This document shows positions 35,081 to 43,011 of a stretch of 49,364 nucleotides of DNA, one piece after another. Under the pieces are notes generated by a model. The model was not told where the DNA came from. It was given only the letters and a program-made list of their open reading frames with translations, and did not search any database. Location of the stretch: the NCBI GenBank assembly GCA_013002885.1, contig JABDLS010000043.1, forward strand, positions 1 through 49,364. The letters are read 5' to 3'. The translations under genes were made by a program, and so were the position numbers. Each line of letters starts with the position of its first letter. Within the stretch, counting starts at the first letter, position 1. This DNA comes from Gemmatimonadota bacterium. Its GTDB lineage: Bacteria; Gemmatimonadota; Gemmatimonadetes; Longimicrobiales; Gaopeijiaceae.

Positions 35081-35548
35081 TTGAAACGGGAGATTTCTGT
35101 GCAAGCCCACCGCTGGCTGTATCTCGTTGCCGCCATCCTGGCGCTCAGCGCGTGTGAGCAGAACTCCATCGCGATGACCGGGCCCACCGTCGAGCATCTC
35201 TGGCTCGGTCCTGACGTCGTCGCCGGCCCGGAAGAGATCGCCTCTCTGGCCCATCTCGCGGCCGACCCCGTCGTGCGGGAAGTATCCTCAGCAACCGGAG
35301 ACGACGCATTCGTCACGGCGCTCGAAGCCTTCGGGGCCGGCATCCACGACGATCCGGGGACCTCGTTTCTGAGCCTCGAGCTGAGCCTCGGCTCCCTCTA
35401 CAGCAGCTCTACGCTGCCGAGCGGGGGGGCCGCCGACGCAGCCATCGTCCACGAAATGCTCGACCTCTACCGGGACCACGCCGCGATGACGCTGTTCGGC
35501 ATCGACCGAAGCGCCCTCGGTCCCCTGACTCAACCCAACGGATCGTGA
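35081..35548 (+). CDS. Small lipoprotein of unknown function
   Basis: 155 aa from a TTG (GAGG 6 nt upstream); a GTG at 35099 with its own CGGGAG is an equally good start. The signal peptide ends in the lipobox LALSAC (C at about 25). The mature part has no family I know; it is rich in Ala, Asp, Leu and Ser and looks helical. It is 31 nt upstream of the collagen-like gene in the same direction, so it may anchor, fold or export that protein. Confidence 0.7.
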   Translation: MKREISVQAHRWLYLVAAILALSACEQNSIAMTGPTVEHLWLGPDVVAGPEEIASLAHLAADPVVREVSSATGDDAFVTALEAFGAGIHDDPGTSFLSLELSLGSLYSSSTLPSGGAADAAIVHEMLDLYRDHAAMTLFGIDRSALGPLTQPNGS

Positions 35549-35579
35549 TCGAACAGATCCTACGTCGGAGAGCAGTACC

Positions 35580-36584
35580 ATGAACGACAATCGACCCAGT
35601 ATCGACTTCACGCGAGCCTTCCTCGTCACCCTCGTGGCGAGCCTCGCCGCACCGATATCGACGACCGCCCAGACCTCGGCAGACGCCGACATGACCAGGG
35701 CCCTGAGCGTCCTGACGAACAACCCCTCGATCCAGGGTGATGCGGCGTCTTCGGAGGCAGATTCCGGGATGGTATACGCATGCTATATCCCCCGACTCGG
35801 ACTCGTCTACCGCATCAAGGCGGACGGCTTGCGGGATGCCTGCCACGCCAACCGACACATCGAGTTCTCCTGGTCCGAGATGGGGGGTGAAGGAGTGCCC
35901 GGTCCCGCCGGACCCCAGGGACCAGCTGGCTCCGAGGGGCCCCAAGGGGCCGCGGGTCCGGCCGGCCCCGAGGGTCCCCAGGGTCCTGCGGGACCGACAG
36001 GGGCACAGGGACCCGCTGGCCCGGAGGGACCCCCAGGCCCTGCAGGACCGCAGGGTGCGGTGGGTAGCACGGGGCCAGCCGGACCCGCGGGCCCTGCCGG
36101 GCCGCAGGGGATTCCAGGGTTGCCTGGCCCAAAGGGTCCCGAAGGGCCGGGAGGGCCACAGGGTGACACCGGACCGGCGGGTCCGACGGGCGGACCCGGT
36201 CCACAGGGTCCGACAGGGCCTGCTGGCCCTCGGGGGATCCCCGGGCTACCTGGGCTTCCCGGACCGGTAGGCCCCCAGGGGCCCGCTGGACCCGAGGGCC
36301 CTGTAGGTCCACAGGGTCCCCAGGGAGTGACTGGCTACCACATCCGTACGGCGACGTTCACGGTCGACCCCGACGCCGACCAGTTGGGGCAGCACGTCTG
36401 CGGCAACGGTCCGACCGACCGGGTCTTCGGCGGCGGGTACAATGTCACGGGCGATACCTCGAACTATCGCGTGCTCGACAACCGTCCGGTCAACAACAAC
36501 CGCTGGTTGGTCAACATTCACAATCGGTCACAGTTCGGACCGATCACAGTGACCTTCTACGCCATCTGCGGGCAGGTGAATTAG
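35580..36584 (+). CDS. Exported collagen-like triple-helix protein
   Basis: 334 aa. Residues 1-30 are a signal peptide (cleavage near TTAQ). A short N-terminal domain (31-104) contains C68 and C88. Residues 105-251 are 49 unbroken Gly-X-Y triplets, rich in GPA, GPQ and GPE, which should form a collagen triple helix without hydroxyproline. The C-terminal domain (252-334) has C274 and C330 and a GGGYNV...[11 protein letters not shown] pattern seen on other bacterial collagen-like proteins, probably the trimerisation head. No LPXTG or transmembrane anchor. GGAG precedes the ATG. Likely a surface or secreted fibre. It converges with the ankyrin-like gene, leaving 4 nt between stops. Confidence 0.93.
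   Translation: MNDNRPSIDFTRAFLVTLVASLAAPISTTAQTSADADMTRALSVLTNNPSIQGDAASSEADSGMVYACYIPRLGLVYRIKADGLRDACHANRHIEFSWSEMGGEGVPGPAGPQGPAGSEGPQGAAGPAGPEGPQGPAGPTGAQGPAGPEGPPGPAGPQGAVGSTGPAGPAGPAGPQGIPGLPGPKGPEGPGGPQGDTGPAGPTGGPGPQGPTGPAGPRGIPGLPGLPGPVGPQGPAGPEGPVGPQGPQGVTGYHIRTATFTVDPDADQLGQHVCGNGPTDRVFGGGYNVTGDTSNYRVLDNRPVNNNRWLVNIHNRSQFGPITVTFYAICGQVN
35892..36332 (+). repeat. Gly-X-Y coding repeat (49 triplets)
   Basis: A 441-nt run of 9-nt units, mostly GGN-CCN-NNN, coding the collagen region. The third codon varies between GCN, CAG and GAG, with isolated GIP, GLP and GPK triplets in the middle. Units are degenerate rather than identical, so the repeat is old or selected at the protein level. 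Confidence 0.95.
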
Positions 36585-36588
36585 GAAC

Positions 36589-37404
36589 TCATCCACGGCT
36601 TCCCGTGGCGATGACGGGCCCGTCCTCGATGACCAGCGTCTCTGCCCGAACTCCGTCGACGAGGAATCGGAAGCGCACCGCCGGGGCTCCGCTGGGACTG
36701 AAGAGGTCGTCCTCGACCTGGATCAGCCGAGCCGACGGCACGTCCCCCGCACCGACCATCAACCAGCCGTTACGCACACCCACGGCCATGCGTAGGGGCG
36801 GCTCCATGTCGAAGTGATAGCTGCCGCCGTAGCGGGCCTCCACGTCGTCGTCTCCCTCGAAGCCGAAGGGGATCTCATCGGGACCGAAGCGCCCGGCGAG
36901 GAAGTCCAGCACCGGTCTTGCCTGCTCCCCTCCCACGCGAGCATGCCGCGTCAGCGAGATGCCGTGAGGACCATGCAGAGTATACAGGTCCGGGTTGGCG
37001 GCGAGGAAAGCCTCGACAGTTGGGAGATCGCCGAGCATCGCCGCTGAGAAGATCGTCGGTCGTGCGCCGTGCTCGATGAGGTAGAAAGCGATCTCGCGGC
37101 GACCTGTGTGAGAGGCCGCGCCCAGAGCAGTCTCCCAGTCTCCGAAGCCCCAGTCCCAGGAAGCCTTGGCCAGCGCGGGTTGCTCCGACACGAGCTCGCG
37201 GACGCGCTCGAAGTTGCCATGGGAGGCGCCGACCACCGATTGGACTCGCGCCGGATCGTGTTGCGGAAACGTCCCGGGCGGCAGATGGGCGCGATGCGCG
37301 CTGCGTGCCCCCGACGGCGACACACCACCCCACTCCCCCGGATCACCCAGCCCCACGACCCCGAGAGCCATCAAGAACTCCCTCCGCTTCATCCCCGACC
37401 CCAT
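36589..37404 (-). CDS. Tat-exported ankyrin-repeat-like protein
   Basis: 271 aa. The start at 37404 has GGAGGG 5 nt upstream. MKRREFLMALGVVGLG is a twin-arginine signal (RR at 7-8). Two to three ankyrin-like units follow (about 60-140: ALGAASHTGRREIAFYLIEHGARPTIFSAAMLGDLPTVEAFLAANPDL). The C-terminal half (about 170-271) is beta-rich and unknown. Ankyrin repeats mediate protein contacts, so a periplasmic binding role is likely. Last of the minus-strand run from 42542, 52 nt after the YedK gene. Confidence 0.8.
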   Translation of the reverse strand: MGSGMKRREFLMALGVVGLGDPGEWGGVSPSGARSAHRAHLPPGTFPQHDPARVQSVVGASHGNFERVRELVSEQPALAKASWDWGFGDWETALGAASHTGRREIAFYLIEHGARPTIFSAAMLGDLPTVEAFLAANPDLYTLHGPHGISLTRHARVGGEQARPVLDFLAGRFGPDEIPFGFEGDDDVEARYGGSYHFDMEPPLRMAVGVRNGWLMVGAGDVPSARLIQVEDDLFSPSGAPAVRFRFLVDGVRAETLVIEDGPVIATGSRG

Positions 37405-37444
37405 TACGCCCTCCGGTTGGCCTGACCGACGTTGAGCTTCGGAT

Positions 37445-38110
37445 CTACTCGTCCGTGATCGGCTCCACCAGCCCTGCGTCGTCCTCGGACGGACGATTCA
37501 CCCTCGCACTCACCCGGTGGAGGCTGAAAGTCCCGGCGGGCGCTGGCCCGATGAGTCGAAGCAGCGCCTCGACCCCGGTCGTTCGATTCAGCCACACGTC
37601 CCGGTCCTCGGAAGCGATCACCAGCGGCATGCGGTCGTGGATCTGCGACACCTCTTCGCTGGCGTGCGTCGTGAGGATCGCGAATCCGTGCCTTGGCTCG
37701 TATCCCGACCGGGTCCATGACTCCCAGACCCCGGCGAAGGAGAGGAGGCCGCCGTGGCGCGGATGTAGCCAGTAGGGGGTCTTCGTGCTTCCTTCGGCTC
37801 TCCATTCGTAGAAGCCGTCGGCAGGGATCAGGCAACGCCGCCTCCGGAACGCCTCGCGGAACGACGCCTTGCTCGCGACCGACTCGGCTCTGGCGTTGAT
37901 GTAGGCGCCCTTCGGCTCTTCCTTCCAAGCCGGCAAGAACCCCCAATCGATGAGGCCGATGCGCCGCCCTTCGCGATCCTCCGCCACCACGGGGCACGGC
38001 TGTCCCGGCGCGAGGTTGTACCGGGGGCGGTAGTCGAAGGTAAGCGCCGGCACGTCGAAGGCCTCCACCAGAGCTCCTTCGGGGGCCGACAGCGAATAAC
38101 GGCCGCACAT
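37445..38110 (-). CDS. SOS response-associated peptidase / abasic-site sensor (HMCES/YedK family)
   Basis: 221 aa. MCGRYSLSAP supplies C2, which becomes N-terminal after Met removal and forms a thiazolidine crosslink with abasic sites in single-stranded DNA. Other active-site residues are N72 in GAYINARAES, E102 in DGFYEW and H158 in QIHDRMP, all present. The family shields abasic sites during replication. It is 5 nt after the aspartoacylase-like gene, a chance-looking neighbour for a DNA-repair protein. Confidence 0.95.
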   Translation of the reverse strand: MCGRYSLSAPEGALVEAFDVPALTFDYRPRYNLAPGQPCPVVAEDREGRRIGLIDWGFLPAWKEEPKGAYINARAESVASKASFREAFRRRRCLIPADGFYEWRAEGSTKTPYWLHPRHGGLLSFAGVWESWTRSGYEPRHGFAILTTHASEEVSQIHDRMPLVIASEDRDVWLNRTTGVEALLRLIGPAPAGTFSLHRVSARVNRPSEDDAGLVEPITDE

Positions 38111-38115
38111 GGCGG

Positions 38116-39351
38116 TCAGGACCCGGCGTCGAGGTCCGGTTCGATGGGTGCCGGACGGGGCGGCCTTCGCAGGTAGCGACCTTCGTCGAAGCGGCGGCGC
38201 CGCATGACGAGCCGATCACCCGCGTCCTCCAACTGTCGGAAGCCGAGAAGGTGGAAGAGCTGACGTGCGAAGAACCGGGCGATTCGCTTGTCCACGACCA
38301 CCTCGTCCGGGTTGTCGCCCCGGCGACTCACGCCGGGCAGCCACGTTACGACCCGGGACAGCCCGAGCTGACGCATGGCCACTGACGCCCTCATCCAGAA
38401 GGGGCTGAACTCACGGACCAGGAAGAAGCCGTCCTCGCCCTGTTCCTGGTACAGCGGCATGAGCAGCCGCCCGTCTTCCTCGACGACGACATCACCCTTC
38501 GCGTCGCGCGCGACCACCTCGCCGGCCTCCACCGGATCGAAGTTGGCGTAGCCAGGCACCATGACGAACCCGTCCCCGTCGTGGACATCACGTTTCTGAC
38601 GCATCTCCAGGGCCCGAGGGAGGTGCTCGACGTCGATCTCGAGACGCTTTCGAGCCTGCACCACCTCGGGCACCGCGTGCTCGGGGAGGAGGCCGGCAGA
38701 GACGACCGCAATCCAGAGAGCCGCCTCCGCTCGATCCACCGCGGCCGGCTCGTCGTGTTGTCCTGATTCCAGGGTGACGGCCACGATGCCGTGCTCACTC
38801 AGGAGATTCAGGAGTGTCCCGTCCACGAGCTCCTCGAGACCGAAGATCATCGGGACCGGGAAGGCGGCCGCGAAGTCGCGATGGGGGAGCGAATCAGTGA
38901 AGGCCGAAAAGACGCCACCGGGACCCGAAGTGGTGTGGAGGTCGAGGGCGTAGACAGGCCCGTCGGCAGCAGCGAGCACGTCCGAGATCGCCTGCAGAAG
39001 CTCTTTCTGCTCGCGGTCTTCGGCGGTGCCGTCGTCGGCGACGCCAGACCGAAGCTGAACGATCCGCTCCGAAGTCCACGCCCGATTGAGGTCCCGGTCT
39101 ACGAAGCGTCGGCCGTGGCGGAGCGCCTCGAGATTCCCCGCCAACGCAACGAACTGGCCATGGATCTCGTCGTTCCGGTCCTTCAACGCGGCAACGACAC
39201 GCCGGACCGCATGGACTCCAGCGGGCTCATTGCCATGGATTCCGGCGACGCACAGAAGCGTCGGCCCTGGGCGCCGCCCACCTGCCCCACCGAGCCGCCG
39301 ACCCGCGACCTCGGTGCCCGTCGTCATCTCGGCCACACCCGCCTCCGACAT
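38116..39351 (-). CDS. Succinylglutamate desuccinylase/aspartoacylase family zinc hydrolase
   Basis: 411 aa from the ATG at 39351, 4 nt after the GCS2-CBS gene; a longer in-frame extension lies inside that gene. M14-like zinc ligands are H39 and E42 in AGIHGNEPAG and H139 in LDLHTTSG; RRFVDRDLNRAW and the catalytic Glu in TLESGQHDEP are typical of AspA/AstE. The family cleaves N-acyl amino acids. A C-terminal extension (about 245-411) is present that small aspartoacylases lack. Its tight link to an amide ligase suggests it hydrolyses that enzyme's product or a precursor. Confidence 0.9.
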   Translation of the reverse strand: MSEAGVAEMTTGTEVAGRRLGGAGGRRPGPTLLCVAGIHGNEPAGVHAVRRVVAALKDRNDEIHGQFVALAGNLEALRHGRRFVDRDLNRAWTSERIVQLRSGVADDGTAEDREQKELLQAISDVLAAADGPVYALDLHTTSGPGGVFSAFTDSLPHRDFAAAFPVPMIFGLEELVDGTLLNLLSEHGIVAVTLESGQHDEPAAVDRAEAALWIAVVSAGLLPEHAVPEVVQARKRLEIDVEHLPRALEMRQKRDVHDGDGFVMVPGYANFDPVEAGEVVARDAKGDVVVEEDGRLLMPLYQEQGEDGFFLVREFSPFWMRASVAMRQLGLSRVVTWLPGVSRRGDNPDEVVVDKRIARFFARQLFHLLGFRQLEDAGDRLVMRRRRFDEGRYLRRPPRPAPIEPDLDAGS

Positions 39352-39355
39352 CGGC

Positions 39356-41269
39356 TCAGCTTCCCAACCGGTCTTCGAGGAGATCGTACGCCAGGGGCAT
39401 GAAGTCCGTCTCGCTGACGATGCCGACGAGTCTGTCTTCGCTGACCACCGGAAGACACGAGACCCTGTTCTCACGCATGAGGTCGATGGCCTTGAGCGTC
39501 GTCGTCTCCGGCGCCACCGTGAGCGGGTCGCGTTCCATGACCTCCCGTACGGGGGGGGCGGTTTCCACCGAACCTTCGAAGCCTTCGGCCATGAGCCGTA
39601 GGACGGACCGATACGAGACGATCCCCACCAGCTTGTGGGCATCGTCCTCGACCAGAACGTGCCGAATTCGATTCCTCGACATCATGAACGCGACCATGTC
39701 CACGAGTTCCTCTTCGTGCACCGTGAAGAGCGTCGTCGTCATGAACTGCTCGACCCTTTCGTACGTCAGTTTCCAACCTCCCGACTCGCGAATGTCCGCG
39801 TCGTCCCACGTATGGCACGGCGCTCCTTCCTTTTGGCGACTCACCGTACCAGCGGTGATGGCCGCGAGCCGCTCCGACCTGGTCCCCTGCCCTTGCATGC
39901 CCCGAAGAGAACGAACGATCCATCGAGCCCCCGTCCCCTCGGTTTGCACCCGATCCCGGATGATCCCCAGATAACGCTCGATGTCGTCAGGGTCGACCCC
40001 AGCGCCGGCCAGGCCCGACCGCGCAATGGGAAGCGCCTCTTCGAGAATCAGGTGGGGCGCGCTTCGGCTCCGGCCGTCGAGCCATCGGAAGCCAGCCTTG
40101 AGACCGTTCCGAGCGGCGGCTAGGAAGTTCGACTTGGCGTCGGCGAAGTCAATCCTGTGCCGGATATCTCCGTACTCTTCCAGGCCTCCCAGAACGAACC
40201 CGATCAAGAAGGCGGCGTTCGCGACTTCGTCGACGATGGTCGGGCCCGAGGGGAGCACCCGGCATTCGATCCGGATGTGGGCGACACCGTCTTTTACGCC
40301 CCAACAGGGCCGGTTCCACCGGTACACGGTCCCGTTGTGGAGCGTCAGCGCCTGCAGGGTCGGCATCTTCCCGGAATCGAGAAGAGCGATGGGATCCTCG
40401 GTGACGTCGCGGGTGAGCAGTACCCGGAATCGCGTGACGTCTTCCTGGAGAAGGTCCATGAGACCCTTCGAGACCCACTCCTCGCCGAAGCGCACCCGAG
40501 GCGAGAGGTCACGAACGTGGACCGACCCCCGCCGGGTGTCGATGGACTGCTGGAAGAGAGCGATCCGCGTCTCGTCCCAAAGCAACTTCCCGAAAAGGAT
40601 CGGCGAGTTCACCGCGGCCGCCATCACCGGGGCCGTGACGAGCTGGGCGATGTTGTAGATGGCCGCGAACTCGTCGGGTTCGACCTGCAAATGGACCTGG
40701 AAGCTGGTGTTGCACGACTCGAGCATCACCGATTGGTGCTCGGTATAGAGTTCGTCGCTCCCCTGGATCCTGAGCTTGTACGGCTCTCCTCCCCGGGCCT
40801 TCGCAAAGGCCTCGTTGAGCGCGTGGTAGCGCGTCCGTGGGGTAATGTTCTCCAGCGTCACGTCGGACTTCGACAGAGTCGGCAAGATGCCGGTCAGCGC
40901 GATCTCCGCCCCCATCCGCTTGGCGGCGTCTCTGGCGTGAGCCACCAGTTCGTCCAGGCGAGCCTCCATGTCCCGGAAGCATCGTCCTTCGAGCACTCTG
41001 GGCTCGACGTTGGCCTCGAGGTTGTAGAGGGCAAGCTCGGTCGTGTACGGGCCCTGGACCTCCTCGAGAACATCGAGGGCCGCACTCAGCGGCCGCCACG
41101 CCTCGTTGACGAGAAACATCTCCTGTTCGGCCCCGATCCTTCGGACACCCGTCTCGAAGGCGCGGTCGCGCAGCATGCGCTCCAGGGCTCGGATATCCCT
41201 GAGCAGGGCCTTGGTGAAGGCTCGGGTGTCGGCCGGGGTCCGGGCCTGGCCGGTGATGTCCTGTCCCAC
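39356..41269 (-). CDS. GCS2-type glutamate-cysteine ligase fused to two CBS domains
   Basis: 637 aa from a GTG with AGGAG upstream. Residues about 15-450 are a GCS2 carboxylate-amine ligase fold: RRIGAEQEMFLVNE, TELALYNLEANVEPR, LESCNTSFQVHLQV, ETRIALFQQSID and HIRIECRVLPSGPTIVDEVAN line the ATP/Mg and substrate site. Residues 501-637 hold a CBS pair (MSRNRIRHVLVEDDAHKLVGIVS; MRENRVSCLPVVSEDRLVGIVS), which usually senses adenine nucleotides. Full glutathione synthesis is not implied because no glutathione synthetase is nearby. The pair with the aspartoacylase-like gene suggests a distinct gamma-glutamyl or other amide. Confidence 0.9.
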   Translation of the reverse strand: MGQDITGQARTPADTRAFTKALLRDIRALERMLRDRAFETGVRRIGAEQEMFLVNEAWRPLSAALDVLEEVQGPYTTELALYNLEANVEPRVLEGRCFRDMEARLDELVAHARDAAKRMGAEIALTGILPTLSKSDVTLENITPRTRYHALNEAFAKARGGEPYKLRIQGSDELYTEHQSVMLESCNTSFQVHLQVEPDEFAAIYNIAQLVTAPVMAAAVNSPILFGKLLWDETRIALFQQSIDTRRGSVHVRDLSPRVRFGEEWVSKGLMDLLQEDVTRFRVLLTRDVTEDPIALLDSGKMPTLQALTLHNGTVYRWNRPCWGVKDGVAHIRIECRVLPSGPTIVDEVANAAFLIGFVLGGLEEYGDIRHRIDFADAKSNFLAAARNGLKAGFRWLDGRSRSAPHLILEEALPIARSGLAGAGVDPDDIERYLGIIRDRVQTEGTGARWIVRSLRGMQGQGTRSERLAAITAGTVSRQKEGAPCHTWDDADIRESGGWKLTYERVEQFMTTTLFTVHEEELVDMVAFMMSRNRIRHVLVEDDAHKLVGIVSYRSVLRLMAEGFEGSVETAPPVREVMERDPLTVAPETTTLKAIDLMRENRVSCLPVVSEDRLVGIVSETDFMPLAYDLLEDRLGS

Positions 41270-41331
41270 GAGGCTCCTACGTTCGATGAGCGAAGATGAC
41301 CGCGGACAATGGCAGATGCCTCGCCCTTTCG

Positions 41332-42003
41332 CTACTCGATGAACACGGCGATCTCGTCGATGGACTTCTTGCCGATGTCCGGGACCTGGGCGTCTCCGTC
41401 AGGACAGCCCACCACGAGAATGAGGAACGGCCTCTCGTTGTCGGGCCGGCCCAGAAGATCGTTGAGAAACGTCATGGGCGATGGCGTGTGCGTCAACGTC
41501 GCCAATCCTGCCTTGTGGAGGGCGGTAATGAGCATTCCCGTGGCGATCCCCACGGACTCGCTCACGTAGTAGTTCTTGAGCTTCTTTCCGTCGGCCGACA
41601 CCTCGTAGCGCTCGGCGAAGATGACGATGAGCCAAGGCGCGCGTTCCAGGAACGGCTTGTTGGCGTCGGTTCCGAGATGCTCGAGTGCGTCCAGCCATTC
41701 CTGGGGAGCCTTCCCGGAATAGAACGCTTCCTCCTCGATCTCCGCCTCGCGGCGGATCTTCTTCTTCACCTCCGGACTACCGACGACGACGAAGCGCCAT
41801 GGCTGTCGATTCGCACCGTTCGGAGCCGTGCCGGCGGCGAGAAGGCAACGCTCGATAACATCGCGGGGCACCGGTCGTGAGGAGAAGTCCCGCACGGTTC
41901 GGCGCCGACGCATGGTCGACAGGAACTCCTCCGCCGCTTCGCGCATCTGCTCGACCGGCAGCTCCCGGTAACCCTCGAGGGGCACGAAATCGGCTCGTGG
42001 CAC
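41332..42003 (-). CDS. Nitroreductase-fold flavoprotein, iodotyrosine deiodinase-like
   Basis: 223 aa from the GTG at 42003 (GAGG 6 nt before), 8 nt after the upstream gene; the frame continues upstream but overlaps that gene. FMN-site motifs are [11 protein letters not shown] and [13 protein letters not shown]. The lid carries E91, Y95 ([11 protein letters not shown]) and K116 ([12 protein letters not shown]), at the positions of human IYD E157, Y161 and K182, which grip the amino acid zwitterion of halotyrosine. The tail [21 protein letters not shown] also matches IYD. Reductive dehalogenation of halotyrosine is the leading idea; a general nitroreductase is the alternative. Confidence 0.88.
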   Translation of the reverse strand: MPRADFVPLEGYRELPVEQMREAAEEFLSTMRRRRTVRDFSSRPVPRDVIERCLLAAGTAPNGANRQPWRFVVVGSPEVKKKIRREAEIEEEAFYSGKAPQEWLDALEHLGTDANKPFLERAPWLIVIFAERYEVSADGKKLKNYYVSESVGIATGMLITALHKAGLATLTHTPSPMTFLNDLLGRPDNERPFLILVVGCPDGDAQVPDIGKKSIDEIAVFIE

Positions 42004-42011
42004 GGAAGGCC

Positions 42012-42542
42012 TCAGCGCTTGAGCCGGACGTAGAGGTCGAGGAAGGACCCCGTATGGGCGGTCTCGGCGAGAACGCGCTCCGCAGGCATCCTGAGAGACT
42101 GGGAGATCACCCGAACGTTGACGAGTCCCACGATGTCCTCGTCGGAAAGCTCGATCGTTCCCCACTCACCCACCGGCGTCGATCGGAAGAGCCGATACGC
42201 CCCCTCCAATCGACCCGTAGGAGCATCGTCGGCGACGGGAACGTGGAACGCGGCAGATTGGACCGTATAGCGATCGGCGAGGGCGCTCCACCCACGGCCT
42301 GAATCCCTGAGCGCTACCAGCGCCTCCGGCGAGACGCCTGCTCTTCGCGCCATGAACAGGACGACGGGAATCTCGTCGGCCGGCATCTGCCAGTCGCTCA
42401 GGATGGCGATCTCGTTGGGCGGCAGGTTGAAGAACGTCGCAACAGCCCGAAAGTAGTCCTGACGCGCGATGTCGCGGTCCTGTGCAGCGACAGGCCCGGA
42501 CAGGATCGCGAGCAGGGTGAGTATGGCGAGTGAGCGCGTCAT
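42012..42542 (-). CDS. Exported protein of unknown function
   Basis: 176 aa from the ATG at 42542, which directly begins a signal peptide ([22 protein letters not shown]); an upstream in-frame extension is not signal-like. The mature part is helical ([63 protein letters not shown], in sections), resembling proteins annotated as exported regulators without known role. First gene of the run that includes the IYD-like enzyme and GCS2 ligase. Confidence 0.75.
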   Translation of the reverse strand: MTRSLAILTLLAILSGPVAAQDRDIARQDYFRAVATFFNLPPNEIAILSDWQMPADEIPVVLFMARRAGVSPEALVALRDSGRGWSALADRYTVQSAAFHVPVADDAPTGRLEGAYRLFRSTPVGEWGTIELSDEDIVGLVNVRVISQSLRMPAERVLAETAHTGSFLDLYVRLKR

Positions 42543-42657
42543 CAGGCGGGATGCGGTCTCCGGAAAAAGTGTCCCGTCACAGTATGGCCTGCCCCGTGGT
42601 GGGACACCAGCATGTGCCAAGATGACAGAAAATGCCGACAGAATGGGTGGTTTCGGT

Positions 42658-42674
42658 GTGGCACGACTCTTGTA
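42658..42674 (+). promoter_or_regulatory. Candidate sigma-54 (-24/-12) promoter ahead of the STAS-like gene
   Basis: GTGGCACGACTCTTGTA matches TGGCACG-N4-TTGC except T for C at the end, with correct spacing. The start would be near 42685, about 45 nt before the ATG. An inverted repeat TGGTG-GGA-CACCA (42597-42609) about 50 nt upstream and two GACAGAA copies 13 nt apart (42624 and 42637) could be activator sites. Confidence 0.5.
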
Positions 42675-42729
42675 CTAATGGAAGCACAGCCTCGCAGGGG
42701 GGGACAACCCTGAACCGCAGGAGGCAGCC

Positions 42730-43011
42730 ATGAGACACGATGAAAAAGACAAGAGACTGCAGCTCCGGGAACACGCCCAGACGCAGGTCGAGGAGCATCG
42801 GGACGAGGGCCACGTGGTCTTCGACTTCACCGGTCTCCAACAGGCCAACGTCGGCGATCTGGCGCTCATCCTCACGGCTCGCCTTGGCACCGCACCCACC
42901 GATAAGGTCTGGGTACGCTCCATTCCCTGGCGAACCGCCGAGGTCCTCAGGATCCTGAAGTTGGACCACCTCTTTCATAGCTACCCGGAAGACGAAGGTC
43001 AGCTCAACTGA
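42730..43011 (+). CDS. Small STAS-like protein
   Basis: 93 aa with a strong AGGAGG 5 nt before the ATG. The segment HVVFDFTGLQQANVGDLALILTARLGTAPTDKVWV and the following RTAEVLRILKLDHLFHSYP follow the strand-helix plan of STAS domains (anti-sigma-factor antagonists), but the usual phosphorylated Ser/Thr of the DxSGVxFID motif is not clear: ANVGDLAL occupies that place. Could be an unphosphorylated STAS adaptor. Its 3' end overlaps the convergent dehydrogenase gene by 13 nt. Confidence 0.7.
   Translation: MRHDEKDKRLQLREHAQTQVEEHRDEGHVVFDFTGLQQANVGDLALILTARLGTAPTDKVWVRSIPWRTAEVLRILKLDHLFHSYPEDEGQLN

Noticed and set aside
35807..36312. Minus-strand frames opposite the collagen gene that also read as Gly/Pro-rich repeats.
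   Set aside because: The complement of GGN-CCN repeats is itself Gly/Pro coding, so this is a by-product of the repeat; there is no ribosome site or signal peptide.
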